Part shown: positions 18,907 to 30,541 of the stretch, one piece after another
Layout: every line of letters starts with the position of its first letter
How positions within the stretch are numbered: position 1 is the first letter of the stretch
NCBI GenBank assembly: GCA_019448385.1
Contig: JAGTXO010000010.1
Coordinates: 930,001 to 994,000, forward strand
DNA length: 64,000 nucleotides
Source: Diacronema lutheri
Taxonomy: Eukaryota > Haptophyta > Pavlovophyceae > Pavlovales > Pavlovaceae
Direction: 5' to 3'
Position numbers and translations under genes: made by a program
Notes under the pieces: model-generated
Databases searched by the model: none
Told to the model about the DNA's origin: nothing
The model's input: only the letters and a program-made list of their open reading frames with translations

Positions 18907-21900
18907 ATGGCGTCCATCTTGAGAAACCGCTTCGCGCTCCTCCCTCCCGAACTCTTCCCTGAGCCCGCGGCCGAACGGCGCGCGCCCGCCACGGCGCGCG
19001 GGCCGCCGCCGCCTGTCCTCACCGAACATGACGTTGACGCGCCCGAAGGCCCGCAGTCCAGCCGGTCTGCGCCGGCGAGCGCGCGGCGGCTCAAGCGCAC
19101 GGGTAAGGTCGGCAGCCGCGCCGCCGCCGCTGTGCGCGAGGTGCTCGCCACGCGCGCGCCGGCGCGCGTCGCGGCGGCGCCAAAGCTCGGCGTCCCAGAG
19201 GTCGCGCCGCCGCTCGGCGAGGCGAAGCTCGACGGCGCGCGCGCGCGCGCAGCGCAGGCCAAGGTGTTTGGGATGGCGGACAAGGCGTCGGCGGAGCTTT
19301 CGCGCCAGCACGCTTTTGAGTCGGCCGTGCTGCGGCAGGAGCTGACGACGCTGCGCTTCGAGCTGTCGATGCTGCGTGACGAGACCGATCGCTCCAAGGA
19401 GGACGCGCTGCACGTGCGGCGCAACGTCGAGCAGGACCGCGACCTCGCGCGCGCGGAGGCGGACAAGCTGCGAGCCGACGCCGCGCGCGTGCGCGACGAG
19501 GCGGCGCGCTCAGAGCAATCGCTCAAGCGCGCGGACGCGGAGCTTCAGGCGAGCCGCGAGGAGAAGCTCCTCGCCGACGCGCGCGAGGCCGAGCTCCGCG
19601 GCGAGATCGATGCGCTGCGTGCGTCGATCCAGGCGCAGGCCGTCGAGCGCGACAAGGTCGTGCCGGCCGGCGCGAAGCCGCGCCGGCTCGAGCGCGTCGA
19701 GATCAAGTCGGGCAAGGCTGCGGAGGTGCTGCCGCGGCTGGGCGAGGACGCCTTCCTCTCGGCCATGGTGGGCGGCACTTCGGGCGGCGGTGGGCTCGAC
19801 GCGCTCGCGCACGCGCTCCGCACGCGCCGCATGGGCGGCCTCTCCGGGTCGATGATGCCGCCCGCCGTGCGCAACATGATCATCGACCGCTTCAGCGTGC
19901 TCCGCGCGTTCTCGGCGCTGGACCACGCGCTGCGCACGCAGCTCGTCACAGGCATGCACCGCGTCGAGCATGCGACGGGTCAGGTGATCTGCACGGTCGG
20001 GCAGGAGCCACGATACCTGCTTATCGTCGAGTCGGGCAAGGTTGGGCTGACCGAGGGCGACGAGAACGCGCGAATCGTCGAGGAGCTGCCGGCGGGCACG
20101 CTGCTGTGCGAGGACGCGATCACGCTCGACGTGCCATGCACTGCAACCGCGATCGCGCTACAGAAGACCGTGCTGTGGGGGCTCGACGCGGGCGATTTTC
20201 GGATTGCGCGCCGCTGGCTGCGACTTGAGGAGCGATCGCACGTCTTCAAGATGATGCGGCTGCTGCCCGCCTTCTCGGACATGACGGACCGGCAGCTGTC
20301 CAAGCTCGCCGACGTCGCGGTCAGCCTGCGCGTCGCCGAGGGCGAGCTGATCATCCGCGAGAAGGACGACGGCGACGCGCTCTTCATGGTCGACTCGGGC
20401 GACGCGCAGGTGTACATCGCAGCGACCAACCACGTGATCAAGCACTTCTCGGTGGGCGACTACTTTGGCGAGACGTCGCTCCTCTTCAACATGAAGCGCA
20501 CCGCCAGCGTCAAGGCCCTCTCGCCGATGGTTCTCATCCGGCTGCAACGGTCAGACTTTTTGCGGTTGCCACCGTTCATCCTCGGCGCGTTCAAGCGCAA
20601 CATCAACCTGACCGAGTACGAGAAGGCGGGGATCGCACTGCCCGATGAGGTGAAGAAAGCGGCGCTTGGGCGCGACGACAAGATGGCGAGCGGCGTGCGC
20701 CACGTCGGCGAGCTCCCGCCCAACGGCATGAGCCTGCCGCGCGCACATCCGGACGAGGTCGTGATCACCGGCCCGCTCGCGCGCGGCGCGTACGGCTTCG
20801 TCTTCCTCGCCAAGGACCGGCGCACGGGCGCGCACTGGGCGGTGAAGCTGCTCACCAAGTTCCGCCTCGCGAGCAGCGGCACCGCGCGCCACGCAGCGAG
20901 CGAGCTGCTGCTGATGCGCACGCTCTCCCACCCGTGCATTGTGGGGTATGTCGGCGCCTACCACGGCGCGGCCAACGTGGCCTTCATCGTCGAGCCGTGC
21001 TTCGGCGGCGACCTGTTCCGGCTCATCGACCTGTACGACAAGGGCATGAAGCGCGAGGACGCCGCCTTCTACGCGGGCGCCGTCGTGCTAGCGATCGGCC
21101 ATTTGCACGCGCACGAGTGGATCTACCGTGACCTCAAGCCCGAGAACGTGCTCCTCGACGCGCAGGGCTTCCCGCGGCTGTGCGACTTTGGGTTTGCGCG
21201 CCAGATCTCGGACCGCGCGTACACGCGCTGCGGCACGCCCGAGTACATGTCGCGCGAGCTCGTCGTCGGCGAGGGCGCGAACGAAGCGTCCGACTGGTGG
21301 GCGGTCGGCATCCTCATCTACGAGATGCTGACGGGCGGCAAGACGCCCTTCATGGCCGAGTCGATCAAGGGCGTGTATGACCGGATCATCGCGGGCAAGG
21401 TGGACTACCCCGAGCGCCACTTTGACGAGCGCTCGCGCCAGATCGTATCCGCGCTGCTCCAGCCCAAGCTGGCCGATCGGCTTGGCTACCTGTCGGGCGG
21501 CGTCGATGACATCTGCGCGCACCCCTTCTTCGCCGAGCTGCCGTTCGACAGCCTCGTCAACCGCGTGATGGAGCCGCCCTGGCGCCCGCGCTTCCCCGTC
21601 AACCCGCTCAACGGCAAGGGCAGCGACGTCTCCGCGCACTTTGACAACGAGACGACGTTTGCCGTGCCGGGCGTGGGCAAGTACTCGCACGTGACGCTGA
21701 CGCAGCTGTGCTCGCGCCACCTGGCCGACGAGCGCGACGCGCCCGTGCACAAGCACATCTCGCTCAATAAGGGCGTGCCCGACGGCACGACGTGGGCCGA
21801 GTACTTCCGCAAGCACTTTGGGCTGGAGGTCTCGTCGTCGTCGTTTGGCGAGCAGCTGAACGCGCGTGTCTCGCCCAGCAACTCGCCCACCCGCGGCACG

Positions 21901-22002
21901 TCGCGCCGATCGAGCAACGCGTCCAATATCGGCGGCGTCGGCGCGGGCGCTGGCGGGGTGCGTACCCCGCTCGCCGCGCCGCTCGTGCAGAGCAAGCGGT
22001 GA
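18907..22002 (+). CDS. Cyclic-nucleotide-dependent protein kinase (PKG-type)
   Basis: AGC-family kinase with N-terminal regulatory part, 1031 aa. Residues ~120-240 are a long coiled coil (heptads from DKASAELSRQHAFE to LRASIQAQ), probably for dimerisation. Two cyclic-nucleotide-binding domains follow. The first (LCEDAITLDVPCTATAIAL) lacks the phosphate-binding Arg; the second has FGETSLLFNMKRTASV with the Arg. The kinase domain has GPLARGAYGFVFLA, AVKLL, YRDLKPEN, CDFGFARQ and GTPEYMSRE, where most kinases have APE. DWWAVGILIYEML and an AGC tail after PFFAELPF complete it. The order matches cGMP-dependent kinases of algae, ciliates and animals; nucleotide choice is not provable here. The frame is open back into the tubulin gene, but ATG 18907 gives a natural start. 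Confidence 0.9.
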   Translation: MASILRNRFALLPPELFPEPAAERRAPATARGPPPPVLTEHDVDAPEGPQSSRSAPASARRLKRTGKVGSRAAAAVREVLATRAPARVAAAPKLGVPEVAPPLGEAKLDGARARAAQAKVFGMADKASAELSRQHAFESAVLRQELTTLRFELSMLRDETDRSKEDALHVRRNVEQDRDLARAEADKLRADAARVRDEAARSEQSLKRADAELQASREEKLLADAREAELRGEIDALRASIQAQAVERDKVVPAGAKPRRLERVEIKSGKAAEVLPRLGEDAFLSAMVGGTSGGGGLDALAHALRTRRMGGLSGSMMPPAVRNMIIDRFSVLRAFSALDHALRTQLVTGMHRVEHATGQVICTVGQEPRYLLIVESGKVGLTEGDENARIVEELPAGTLLCEDAITLDVPCTATAIALQKTVLWGLDAGDFRIARRWLRLEERSHVFKMMRLLPAFSDMTDRQLSKLADVAVSLRVAEGELIIREKDDGDALFMVDSGDAQVYIAATNHVIKHFSVGDYFGETSLLFNMKRTASVKALSPMVLIRLQRSDFLRLPPFILGAFKRNINLTEYEKAGIALPDEVKKAALGRDDKMASGVRHVGELPPNGMSLPRAHPDEVVITGPLARGAYGFVFLAKDRRTGAHWAVKLLTKFRLASSGTARHAASELLLMRTLSHPCIVGYVGAYHGAANVAFIVEPCFGGDLFRLIDLYDKGMKREDAAFYAGAVVLAIGHLHAHEWIYRDLKPENVLLDAQGFPRLCDFGFARQISDRAYTRCGTPEYMSRELVVGEGANEASDWWAVGILIYEMLTGGKTPFMAESIKGVYDRIIAGKVDYPERHFDERSRQIVSALLQPKLADRLGYLSGGVDDICAHPFFAELPFDSLVNRVMEPPWRPRFPVNPLNGKGSDVSAHFDNETTFAVPGVGKYSHVTLTQLCSRHLADERDAPVHKHISLNKGVPDGTTWAEYFRKHFGLEVSSSSFGEQLNARVSPSNSPTRGTSRRSSNASNIGGVGAGAGGVRTPLAAPLVQSKR

Positions 22003-22087
22003 GGCCCTCCCCCATTCGCCTTCCCCCGAAGGGCGGGAAACGCAAAACTGAAACCTCCGATTTTGGGGGGGGAGGGCCTCGTGGGAC

Positions 22088-23947
22088 ATGCGCAAACGAG
22101 GCCGCGCCGAGGCATCGGCGCGCATCGCCGAGGCTGACGCGCGCATCTGCGCGCGGCTGAGCGCGTCATTTGCGCCGTTGTGCGGCCACCTCAAGCACAT
22201 GCCTTCTGATTTTGTCGTCACCGAGCTGCGTGGCGAGGACGGAAGCGAGGTCGTGCTGCGCGCGGACGCACTGGCGGCAGGCGCGGCGGCCGCGCATCGC
22301 GACCACGTGGCGCTCGAGCGCGCGCGGCGCGCGGGCAAGCGCGTGCGCGCGGATGGCATGCTGTGCACGGGTTCGACCCACGTGCGCTTCACGCTGCACA
22401 AGATCCGCCGCGGCACGCTCGACGCCGTCGCCGAGCTCGCGACACACCTTGGGCTGCACTCGCGTGACTTCTCCGTGCGCGGCATCAAGGACGCGTTCGC
22501 CGTGACGACGCAGGAGGTGGTGGCGCGCGGCGCGAGCGTCGGCGCGTTGCGTGCGCTCGCCCTCCGCGACATGCGCGTCGGTGACGCGCACCATGTCGAC
22601 GGCCCGCTGCGCGTGGGCGGCGCGGCCGGCAATCGTTTCCACATCCGCGTGCGCGGGATGGCGGCGTCGCGCGCGCAGCTCGAGCGCGGTGCGGAGGCGC
22701 TGCGCACGCGCGGGTTCGTCAACTACTACGGGCTGCAGCGCTTCGGTACGGGCCACGTCAAGAGCTTCGAGCTTGGTCGCAGCCTGCTCCGGCGCGAGTA
22801 CGCGAAGCTGATCGACATGATCGTCTGCGCGCCCGCCGCGCCCGCCACGGCCATGCCCGCTGACGAGCGCGAGGCGCGCGACCATTTTGCGCTCACGCAC
22901 GACGCGGGCGCAGCGTTGCGCCGCTTCCAACGCCGCCTGCGCATCGAGCGGGCGCTGCTCGCGCGTCTGCGCCGCGCGGAGGAGCGCGCGGAGGCGGGCG
23001 GCTGGGCTGCGCGCTGCCGGTCAGCCATCCTCAGCTTGCCGCTCGCGACGCGCCGGCTGTGGGCGAACGCCTACTACAGCCTCGTCTTCAACCTGTGCGC
23101 GACCGAGCGCATTGCGCGCTACGGCGCCGCGCCCGTCGCGGGCGACCTCGTGTTGCCCGGCGCGGCGCGGCCGACGCCGCTGCGCGCGCGCGCGCCGCGC
23201 GTCGGCGCCGGCGGCGGCGACCAGGCGCCCGCGCTCGTCACGGCCGAGGATGTGGCGGCGGGCTCCTTCTCGCTCGCGGACGTGGTGCTGCCGCTGATGG
23301 GCGCGAGCGTCGTCGCGCCCGCGCACGAGATTGGCCTCCTCTGCCGCGCGTACCTCGCGTACGATGGCGTCGAACTTTTTTCCCTCGAGGTGCGAAACTC
23401 GGAGGCGCGCGGCGCGGCGGACGATGCGAACGACGGGAGCGGCGCGGAAGAGGGCGACGCGGACGGCGAGCTGTCAGGCGATGAGATGCCCGCCGCCGGC
23501 GGCGAGGGCGATATCGACGGCGCCGCCGCCGCCGCCGCCAAGCCGACCGTCGACGGCTTGGCGTGCGGCGCCGACGCCGGCGTCGAGTATGTCCTGCGCG
23601 GCTCGTACCGGCACCTCGTCGTGCTGCCGCACGCCCTTGACGTCTGCGCGCTCGGCCGTGACGAGGAGACGCCCTTGCCCGGCGACTGCGTGCATTTTGC
23701 GACGGGCGACCCGCTCAACCTGCCGCGCGCGCCGCTGCCCCCCGCGCCCGCCGCCGCGCGCGCCGCGCCGCCCGACGAGCCGATCGTGACGGACGCGCTC
23801 TTCTCGTTCAGCCTGCCCGCGGGCAGCTACGCGACGGTCGCGCTGCGCGAGGTGATCGAGAGCGAGGCCGGGGGCGGACTCGACGGCCGGCCGCCGGCCG
23901 ACCGCGCATGCGCGGGCTTGCGGCACATCCGCTTTGACGACGAGTGA
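22088..23947 (+). CDS. PUS7: tRNA/RNA pseudouridine synthase Pus7 (TruD family)
   Basis: Isomerises uridine to pseudouridine in tRNA and probably mRNA, 619 aa. TruD marks: HMPSDFVVTEL at the start, then the N-terminal region ending FTLHKIRRGTLDAV, the catalytic GIKDAFAVTTQEV (Asp at about 135), GNRFHIRVRG, and NYYGLQRFGTGHVKSFELGR. YYSLVFNLCATERI and the late YRHLVVLPH block belong to the family's C-terminal half. Long acidic/Ala-rich insertions near residues 440-500 interrupt the domain. The gene follows the kinase by 85 bp on the same strand and converges with SRP54 (76 bp between stops). No intron is required. Confidence 0.93.
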   Translation: MRKRGRAEASARIAEADARICARLSASFAPLCGHLKHMPSDFVVTELRGEDGSEVVLRADALAAGAAAAHRDHVALERARRAGKRVRADGMLCTGSTHVRFTLHKIRRGTLDAVAELATHLGLHSRDFSVRGIKDAFAVTTQEVVARGASVGALRALALRDMRVGDAHHVDGPLRVGGAAGNRFHIRVRGMAASRAQLERGAEALRTRGFVNYYGLQRFGTGHVKSFELGRSLLRREYAKLIDMIVCAPAAPATAMPADEREARDHFALTHDAGAALRRFQRRLRIERALLARLRRAEERAEAGGWAARCRSAILSLPLATRRLWANAYYSLVFNLCATERIARYGAAPVAGDLVLPGAARPTPLRARAPRVGAGGGDQAPALVTAEDVAAGSFSLADVVLPLMGASVVAPAHEIGLLCRAYLAYDGVELFSLEVRNSEARGAADDANDGSGAEEGDADGELSGDEMPAAGGEGDIDGAAAAAAKPTVDGLACGADAGVEYVLRGSYRHLVVLPHALDVCALGRDEETPLPGDCVHFATGDPLNLPRAPLPPAPAAARAAPPDEPIVTDALFSFSLPAGSYATVALREVIESEAGGGLDGRPPADRACAGLRHIRFDDE

Positions 23948-24023
23948 GGGCCTGAGGGGCAGTTGAAACCCCGGTTTTTTTGACTGAGGCAGTTCCTATG
24001 TCCGGTCCGGCCCGCCTCGCTCA

Positions 24024-25701
<1,678 letters not shown>

Positions 25702-25821
25702 CTACGCGCCGCCGAGGAGCGCGTCGCTCCCCGGGCTGTGGGCGCACGATGGCCGGGGATATCAGAGATTACTAATGGCCGCGTGGCAGCATGGCGGCCC
25801 TGCTAAACTGAGGGAGCGCGA

Positions 25822-26493
25822 ATGGCCGCGCCGCTCCCGCGCGTGGAGTATCCGCTCGCGGCGGACAGCGCGCAGGTCTACGAGCCGTCCGACGACACGT
25901 TCCTGCTGATGGACGTGCTCCAGGCCGAGTCTCCGCGCCTGCGCGAGAGCGCACCGGCGGTGTGCCTCGAGCTCGGCAGCGGCAGCGGCGCGGTCACGAG
26001 CTCTCTGTGGGCGAGCCTGCAGCTGCGCACGCCCGCGCTTTTCCTGTGCATCGACATAAATCCGCGTGCCGCCGCGACGACGCGCGCCACCTGCGCGTTG
26101 AACGGCGTCCGGCCTGCCGACGTCGTGCGCGCCGACCTCGTGCACCCGTTCGCCGAGCGGCTGCGCGGGCAGGTGGACGTGTTGGTATGCAACCCGCCGT
26201 ATGTGCCCACGCCGCCCGAAGAGGTGGGCACCCAGCGCATTGAGGCCGCATGGGCGGGCGGCACTCACGGCCGCGAGGTCATCGACCGGCTGCTGCCAGG
26301 CGCGTGCGCGCTCCTGTCGGCGTGTGGGAGCTTTTATCTGCTGCTCGAGGCGAGCAACCGGCCAGACGAGGTGGCGGCCTCGGTGCGCGCGCTCGGGCTC
26401 GAGGCGGTACAAATCTGCGCCCGCCGCGCGCAGAACGAGCGCCTGAGCGTCTGGCGGATCGCGCGCGCGCGCGCCACGCCGGCGCCGGCCTAG
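25822..26493 (+). CDS. HEMK2: eRF1 glutamine methyltransferase, HEMK2/Mtq2/N6AMT1 family
   Basis: S-adenosylmethionine-dependent methyltransferase, 223 aa, expected to methylate the GGQ glutamine of release factor eRF1 together with Trm112. VYEPSDDTFLLMDVL is the family start, LELGSGSGAVTSSL the SAM-binding motif I, FLCIDINPRAAATTR motif II and VLVCNPPYVPTPPEE the NPPY active site that defines this class. AGGTHGREVIDRLL and LLLEASNRP continue the fold. It is close to the usual length and single-exon. It shares a 126-bp divergent promoter with SRP54 and converges, across a 78-G run, with the Cys-rich membrane-protein gene. The human enzyme has also been called a DNA adenine methylase, a disputed role. 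Confidence 0.92.
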   Translation: MAAPLPRVEYPLAADSAQVYEPSDDTFLLMDVLQAESPRLRESAPAVCLELGSGSGAVTSSLWASLQLRTPALFLCIDINPRAAATTRATCALNGVRPADVVRADLVHPFAERLRGQVDVLVCNPPYVPTPPEEVGTQRIEAAWAGGTHGREVIDRLLPGACALLSACGSFYLLLEASNRPDEVAASVRALGLEAVQICARRAQNERLSVWRIARARATPAPA

Positions 26494-26608
26494 TTGCCTG
26501 TGCTTGCGCCACACCTGCCCTCGGCCGGGCGCAGTCATCGGTGCGCACCTCGCGCGTTCACAATTGCACTCAACGCCGCGTCCGACTGTCCTTCACCCAC
26601 CCCCCCTG

Positions 26609-26609
<1 letters not shown>

Positions 26610-26687
<78 letters not shown>
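26610..26687 (+). repeat. Uninterrupted run of 78 G
   Basis: Positions 26610-26687 are all G, in the 249-bp gap between convergent HEMK2 and the Cys-rich membrane-protein gene. A short C run precedes it (26599-26606). The length should be treated as approximate. Confidence 0.9.
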
Positions 26688-26689
<2 letters not shown>

Positions 26690-26742
26690 GCTGCGCTGGG
26701 CGCCTCGGCGTGCGAACAACTGCCCACACGGACAGAGCGAAG

Positions 26743-28176
26743 TCACGCTGTGAGTGAATCGCCAAACGGCGCAAACCCGTCGTCCCGATCGCCCGCATTC
26801 GCCATCGCGGGCCTCGTCTCACGACGAACGGCCAGAGCGCTTCCGCTTGGCGCGTCCGTGCCGTCTTCCCCGCGCTGCAGCGGTGCGCGCGCCCAATGCC
26901 CTCCTCCGTGGATCTGGCCGAGCTGGGCGAGAAATGCGGCGCGTTCGGCGTTCTCGCTGTACGATTCGATCATCTTGGCGAGCGCGCTGCCGCGCGCCTG
27001 CTCGAGCTCGAGGCGACTGAAGGTGTTCGCCGCGCTCCGCAGTAAGTCGCCGTTGCTTGGCTGATGCGCAGGACTGGCGGCGGTCGCGCCCTGGGACGAG
27101 CTGGCGGCTGGAGGACCGTGCTGCGCGGCGCGTGCGCGCAGCAGCGCCACCATCGCACGGTCATCGAGAGTCTGCAAAGCGGCGGCGCGCGGTTCTCCCG
27201 GCGCATGGCCGCCGTGCGCGCGCCCGGGTGGCGCAGTGCGCGAATGCTCGTGCGCCGCGGCCCAACCGTCAAAGAGTGCGCCATGTGCCCAACCGCGAGG
27301 CTGCTCGGGCGGTGGCGCCCATGCCTGCGCCACCGCCGCGTACAATGCGAGTTGATCGGCCAAATTGAGCGGCGGCACTCGATGCTCAAACGGACCGGCG
27401 CCTCTCGTGTTGCTTGTCATACTCGCGCACAGGCTGGAGCTCCCGGGGTGTGTGCTCGAAGTGAGCTCGTGCTTGCGCACCGCCGCGACCTCCTCCTCGC
27501 GCGCGCGGCGGGCGCGCCGCACCCTTCGTGCGCGCGCGGCATAGTAGCCTGCCGCCGCGCAGGCGATGAGTACGGCGAGGCAGGTGATGCTCACGGCCGC
27601 GATGCCCATATTGCCTTCGAGCTGGCCGATCCGCGGCGCGGTCGACGTGCCGTCGCCGCTACTCGTGCCGTTGCTGCTGCCGGCGCCGACGCTCTGCGCG
27701 TTGTCGGTCGAGCGCACGTTGCAATAGGTGCGTGCAAACGCGTCCTGCTCGTCGCTCGTCCGCCAGCCCGCGTCGCAGACACACGTGTCGTTGCCGGCGG
27801 ACGGATGGCCGTGTGCGCCACATTCAAGTTGCGGCGCTGCCGAGCCAGGCAGGCCGCCGCCACTGGTGGTGTCGCCGCCGCCACCGCCGCCGTCGACGGG
27901 TGGAAGTGGCGACGTGTAGTTACCCGGCTGCGCCGGTGCGCTCGCGCCGCCGCATGTGTTCGTGTGCGGGTTGTAGACCTCGTTGGTGGAGCACTCGGCC
28001 GCCGCGACGCACAGCCGGAGCGTCTTGTCAAAGACGTTGCGCGTGTACCCGTACTTTTGGCGGCAGTCGACGGGCGCGCACGGGCCATTGACCAAAGCAA
28101 TCTCGTCGGCGGTGCAGCCCGATGCCACCGCCCGCACCGCAAGCGCAAGAGCGGCGACGCCGACAACGTAGTACAT
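26743..28176 (-). CDS. Cys-rich single-pass type I membrane protein, unknown
   Basis: I do not recognise a named family. The 477-aa protein starts with a signal peptide (VVGVAALALAVRAVASG). A ~165-residue extracellular part follows with paired cysteines (CTADEIALVNGPCAPVDC, CVAAAECSTNEVYNPHTNTC) and an EGF-like CGAHGHPSAGNDTCVCDAGW, separated by Gly/Pro and Ser/Thr linkers with NxS/T sites. One transmembrane helix (about 194-215, AAVSITCLAVLIACAAAGYY) is followed by an Arg-rich stop-transfer segment and a ~260-residue cytoplasmic tail that is Ala/His/Pro-rich. The layout suits a surface receptor or adhesion protein. It is divergent from the heat-shock factor (157 bp to its ATG) and converges with HEMK2. 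Confidence 0.75.
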   Translation of the reverse strand: MYYVVGVAALALAVRAVASGCTADEIALVNGPCAPVDCRQKYGYTRNVFDKTLRLCVAAAECSTNEVYNPHTNTCGGASAPAQPGNYTSPLPPVDGGGGGGDTTSGGGLPGSAAPQLECGAHGHPSAGNDTCVCDAGWRTSDEQDAFARTYCNVRSTDNAQSVGAGSSNGTSSGDGTSTAPRIGQLEGNMGIAAVSITCLAVLIACAAAGYYAARARRVRRARRAREEEVAAVRKHELTSSTHPGSSSLCASMTSNTRGAGPFEHRVPPLNLADQLALYAAVAQAWAPPPEQPRGWAHGALFDGWAAAHEHSRTAPPGRAHGGHAPGEPRAAALQTLDDRAMVALLRARAAQHGPPAASSSQGATAASPAHQPSNGDLLRSAANTFSRLELEQARGSALAKMIESYSENAERAAFLAQLGQIHGGGHWARAPLQRGEDGTDAPSGSALAVRRETRPAMANAGDRDDGFAPFGDSLTA

Positions 28177-28333
28177 CAGCCGCGCTCAATGGACGTGCTC
28201 GCTGGCTGGCGCAAAACGCGCGAATGACTTTTTTGCCCTCGCCACATTTCAAAAGCAGCGGTTGTCGAAGAATCCCGGGGCGGGCAGATCGAACTCTCTG
28301 GAAGGAGAGTTGGAACCCCCCAGGGCGGGAGGG

Positions 28334-29233
28334 ATGGACGAGCTCGCGTGCTCGAGCGGGATGCTCGGAGACGACAACGTGCCGCTCCGCTCCATGACCA
28401 ACGACGACGATGACGATGAGGAGGAGCAGGATGGCGGCTTGCCCGCTGGCGCACTCAACTTGCAGTGCGTGGCCGAGCGAGTACCGCCCTTCCTCTCGAA
28501 ACTCTTCCAGATCGTCTCGCAGGCGCAGACGGACCACTGCGTGCGCTGGTCGGCGGCAGGCGACTCATTCGTGGTCGCCGACCATCACGTCTTCTCAAAG
28601 TCCGTGCTTCCGCAGTTCTTTAAGCACTCGTCTCTCTGCTCCTTCATCCGGCAGCTGAACACGTACGGCTTTCGAAAGAGGACAAACATGGGCTCGTCGT
28701 CCGACCAGATGGAGTTCTTCAACGACAACTTCCGTCGGGGGCACATCGATTTGCTGTGCCGAATCAAGCGCACCGGGCAGACTAAAGGCTCGTCGCGCTC
28801 GCACGGGACGCCGCCGGGCTCGACGGGCGGCGGGCCGATGCGCGGCGGTGGGCTTGCTGCGTCGCAGCAGCTCGCGCAGCAGACAAAGCTGGCGGGTACG
28901 GTGCCTCACGCCACAAAGAACGACCTGATGCACGTGCAGGGGCAGGTCAACGCGCTCATCTCGGAGGTGCGCGACATGCGCACACTCATGCATCAGTACA
29001 TGATGGAGGTGGACAAGCGCGTCAACCTCTTCTCGATGGAGATGAGCGGAGCGCACGCAATTGGCTCGCACTGGTTCCCGATCGCGGGGCAGCCGCCGGG
29101 CGGCGCGTGCACCGGCGCGCAGGCCACCTTTGCGGTCACGCCGCCGGGCAGCTCCGCGGATCAACCGCACAGCGGGCTCGACGCGGTGGCGAGCGCGAGC
29201 CTTGCAGCGATGGTGCATCAGCAGCCCATGTGA
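28334..29233 (+). CDS. Heat-shock transcription factor
   Basis: DNA-binding regulator of the HSF family, 299 aa. The winged-helix domain spans about residues 45-150: VPPFLSKLFQIVSQAQTDHC, VRWSAAGDSFVVADHHVF, VLPQFFKHSSLCSFIRQLNT, YGFRKRTNM and the later FRRGHIDLLCRIKR. A short coiled-coil stretch (LMHVQGQVNALISEVRDMR, about 220-245) stands where the HR-A/B trimerisation region is expected. An acidic patch (NDDDDDEEEQ) precedes the DNA-binding domain. The frame is open upstream only from TTG, so ATG 28334 is the start. The tail lacks a clear activation domain. Algae usually carry several HSFs, so the specific role is unknown. Confidence 0.92.
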   Translation: MDELACSSGMLGDDNVPLRSMTNDDDDDEEEQDGGLPAGALNLQCVAERVPPFLSKLFQIVSQAQTDHCVRWSAAGDSFVVADHHVFSKSVLPQFFKHSSLCSFIRQLNTYGFRKRTNMGSSSDQMEFFNDNFRRGHIDLLCRIKRTGQTKGSSRSHGTPPGSTGGGPMRGGGLAASQQLAQQTKLAGTVPHATKNDLMHVQGQVNALISEVRDMRTLMHQYMMEVDKRVNLFSMEMSGAHAIGSHWFPIAGQPPGGACTGAQATFAVTPPGSSADQPHSGLDAVASASLAAMVHQQPM

Positions 29234-29315
29234 GCGGCGGAGCGTGGTGGTGCGTGAGCTGCAAGGCAAACTCTGCACACGCGGGGAGGTCGAGGCATTG
29301 CTGCTGCTGCTGCTG

Positions 29316-29334
29316 CCCCCCCCCCCTTCCCCCC
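29316..29334 (+). repeat. Poly-C tract downstream of HSF
   Basis: Eleven C, two T, six C in the 292-bp gap between the HSF stop (29233) and the convergent TBP stop (29526). Preceded by (CTG)n. No gene is seen in the gap. Confidence 0.85.
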
Positions 29335-29525
29335 GCGATGGCACACGGTATTTCGCGCGGCGCGGGCTGCGGAAAGGGCGAGCGCATGGCGAACTGCACG
29401 GGCCCGTGCGGTCATCCGGCGCTGCTGCACAGCATGTTTCCTGCTGCATGTCGGACGACGGTGAGTGTTTGTGAACATGAGGACATGTCTGTTTCAGATT
29501 TTGTAGGATTTTGATTTTCTCTCAG

Positions 29526-30541
29526 TCATTGCTTTCGGAAGAGCTTGAGGACGTTGTACATGTTCTCAAATGCCGTGTACACGTCGTTACGGTCCTGTGG
29601 GCGCGAGAGTCGACGAGACGAGGGTGTGAAGCGGCGCGCGCACGTGCAGTGCGCAGCTCATGGCGCGCGTGCCGCACCTTTGCGCCGGTGAGAACGACCT
29701 TGCCCGACACGAAGATGAGCAGCACGACCTTAGGGTTCTGGTGCCGGTAGATGAGGCCAGGGAAGAGCTCAGGCTCATACTGCAGCACATGGCACGCACG
29801 CGCGCACGCGATAGCGCGTCAGGCGGAGACAGGTGCGTGTGCGGGTGTCGACGCGCGCTCTGCGGGGGCGCACGCCATTCGCGCGCCGCGCGCGGCGGCG
29901 AGGCGAGGCGCGCGCACGCTGGAGAAGTGGCCGTGGTTCGCGGCGAGGCCCTCAAGCCGGATGGCGAAGCGCACGTCGCAGCTCGCCACGACGTTCTGCA
30001 CCTTGAACTCGGTGAAGCGCGCGGGGAAATCGAGCTTTTGGATGATGCGCGCAAACTTGCGCGCGGCGAGTCGCACCGCCTCCTCCGACTTTGCGCCGGT
30101 GACGACGATCTTGCCCGAGGCAAAGATGAGCGCGGTGGTCTTCGGCTCGAGCAGCCGCATGATCACCGCCGTGAACCGCTTCGGGTTGTACTCAGCGTTG
30201 CGCGCGTGGAGCGCGATCTTTTTGAGCTCGAGCTGGCAGCCGAGGTTGACGGTCGCGACGACGTTTTGCACGACGGGCACGATGCCGGAGGGGTGGCGCG
30301 CGCGGTCGACGTCGAACGGCGTGGTGCCCGCGATGAACGGCACGCCCAGCGCGCTGCCCATCACCGGCGCGCGCTGCACCGCATCGGCCGATGCAGGCTG
30401 CGACGGCTGCGGCTGCGACGCGCGCTGCTCCGACGCGTGCGGCTGCGTGGGCTGCGTGTCGAACACGCCGGCCGCCTGACGCGCGGCGGCCTGTGTGTGC
30501 TCATGCCGCTGCGCCGCGCCCGCCGCGGCCGCGCCGTCCAT
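29526..30541 (-). CDS. TBP: TATA-box-binding protein
   Basis: Core transcription factor, complement(join(29526..29594,29678..29779,29918..30541)), 264 aa. The Ala/Gln-rich N-terminus (~85 aa) precedes the saddle. Repeat 1 is [52 protein letters not shown]. Repeat 2 is [20 protein letters not shown], then [37 protein letters not shown] and, after intron 2, [22 protein letters not shown]. Intron 1 (138 bp) and intron 2 (83 bp) are GTGCGC...TGCAG and GTGCGG...CACAG, both phase 0, and restore normal TBP spacing exactly. It is divergent from TerC (133 bp). The AT-poor divergent promoters nearby show no clear TATA box. Confidence 0.95.

Noticed and set aside
28262-28333. N-terminal extension of HSF
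   Set aside because: Opens with TTG, no ATG; ATG 28334 preferred.
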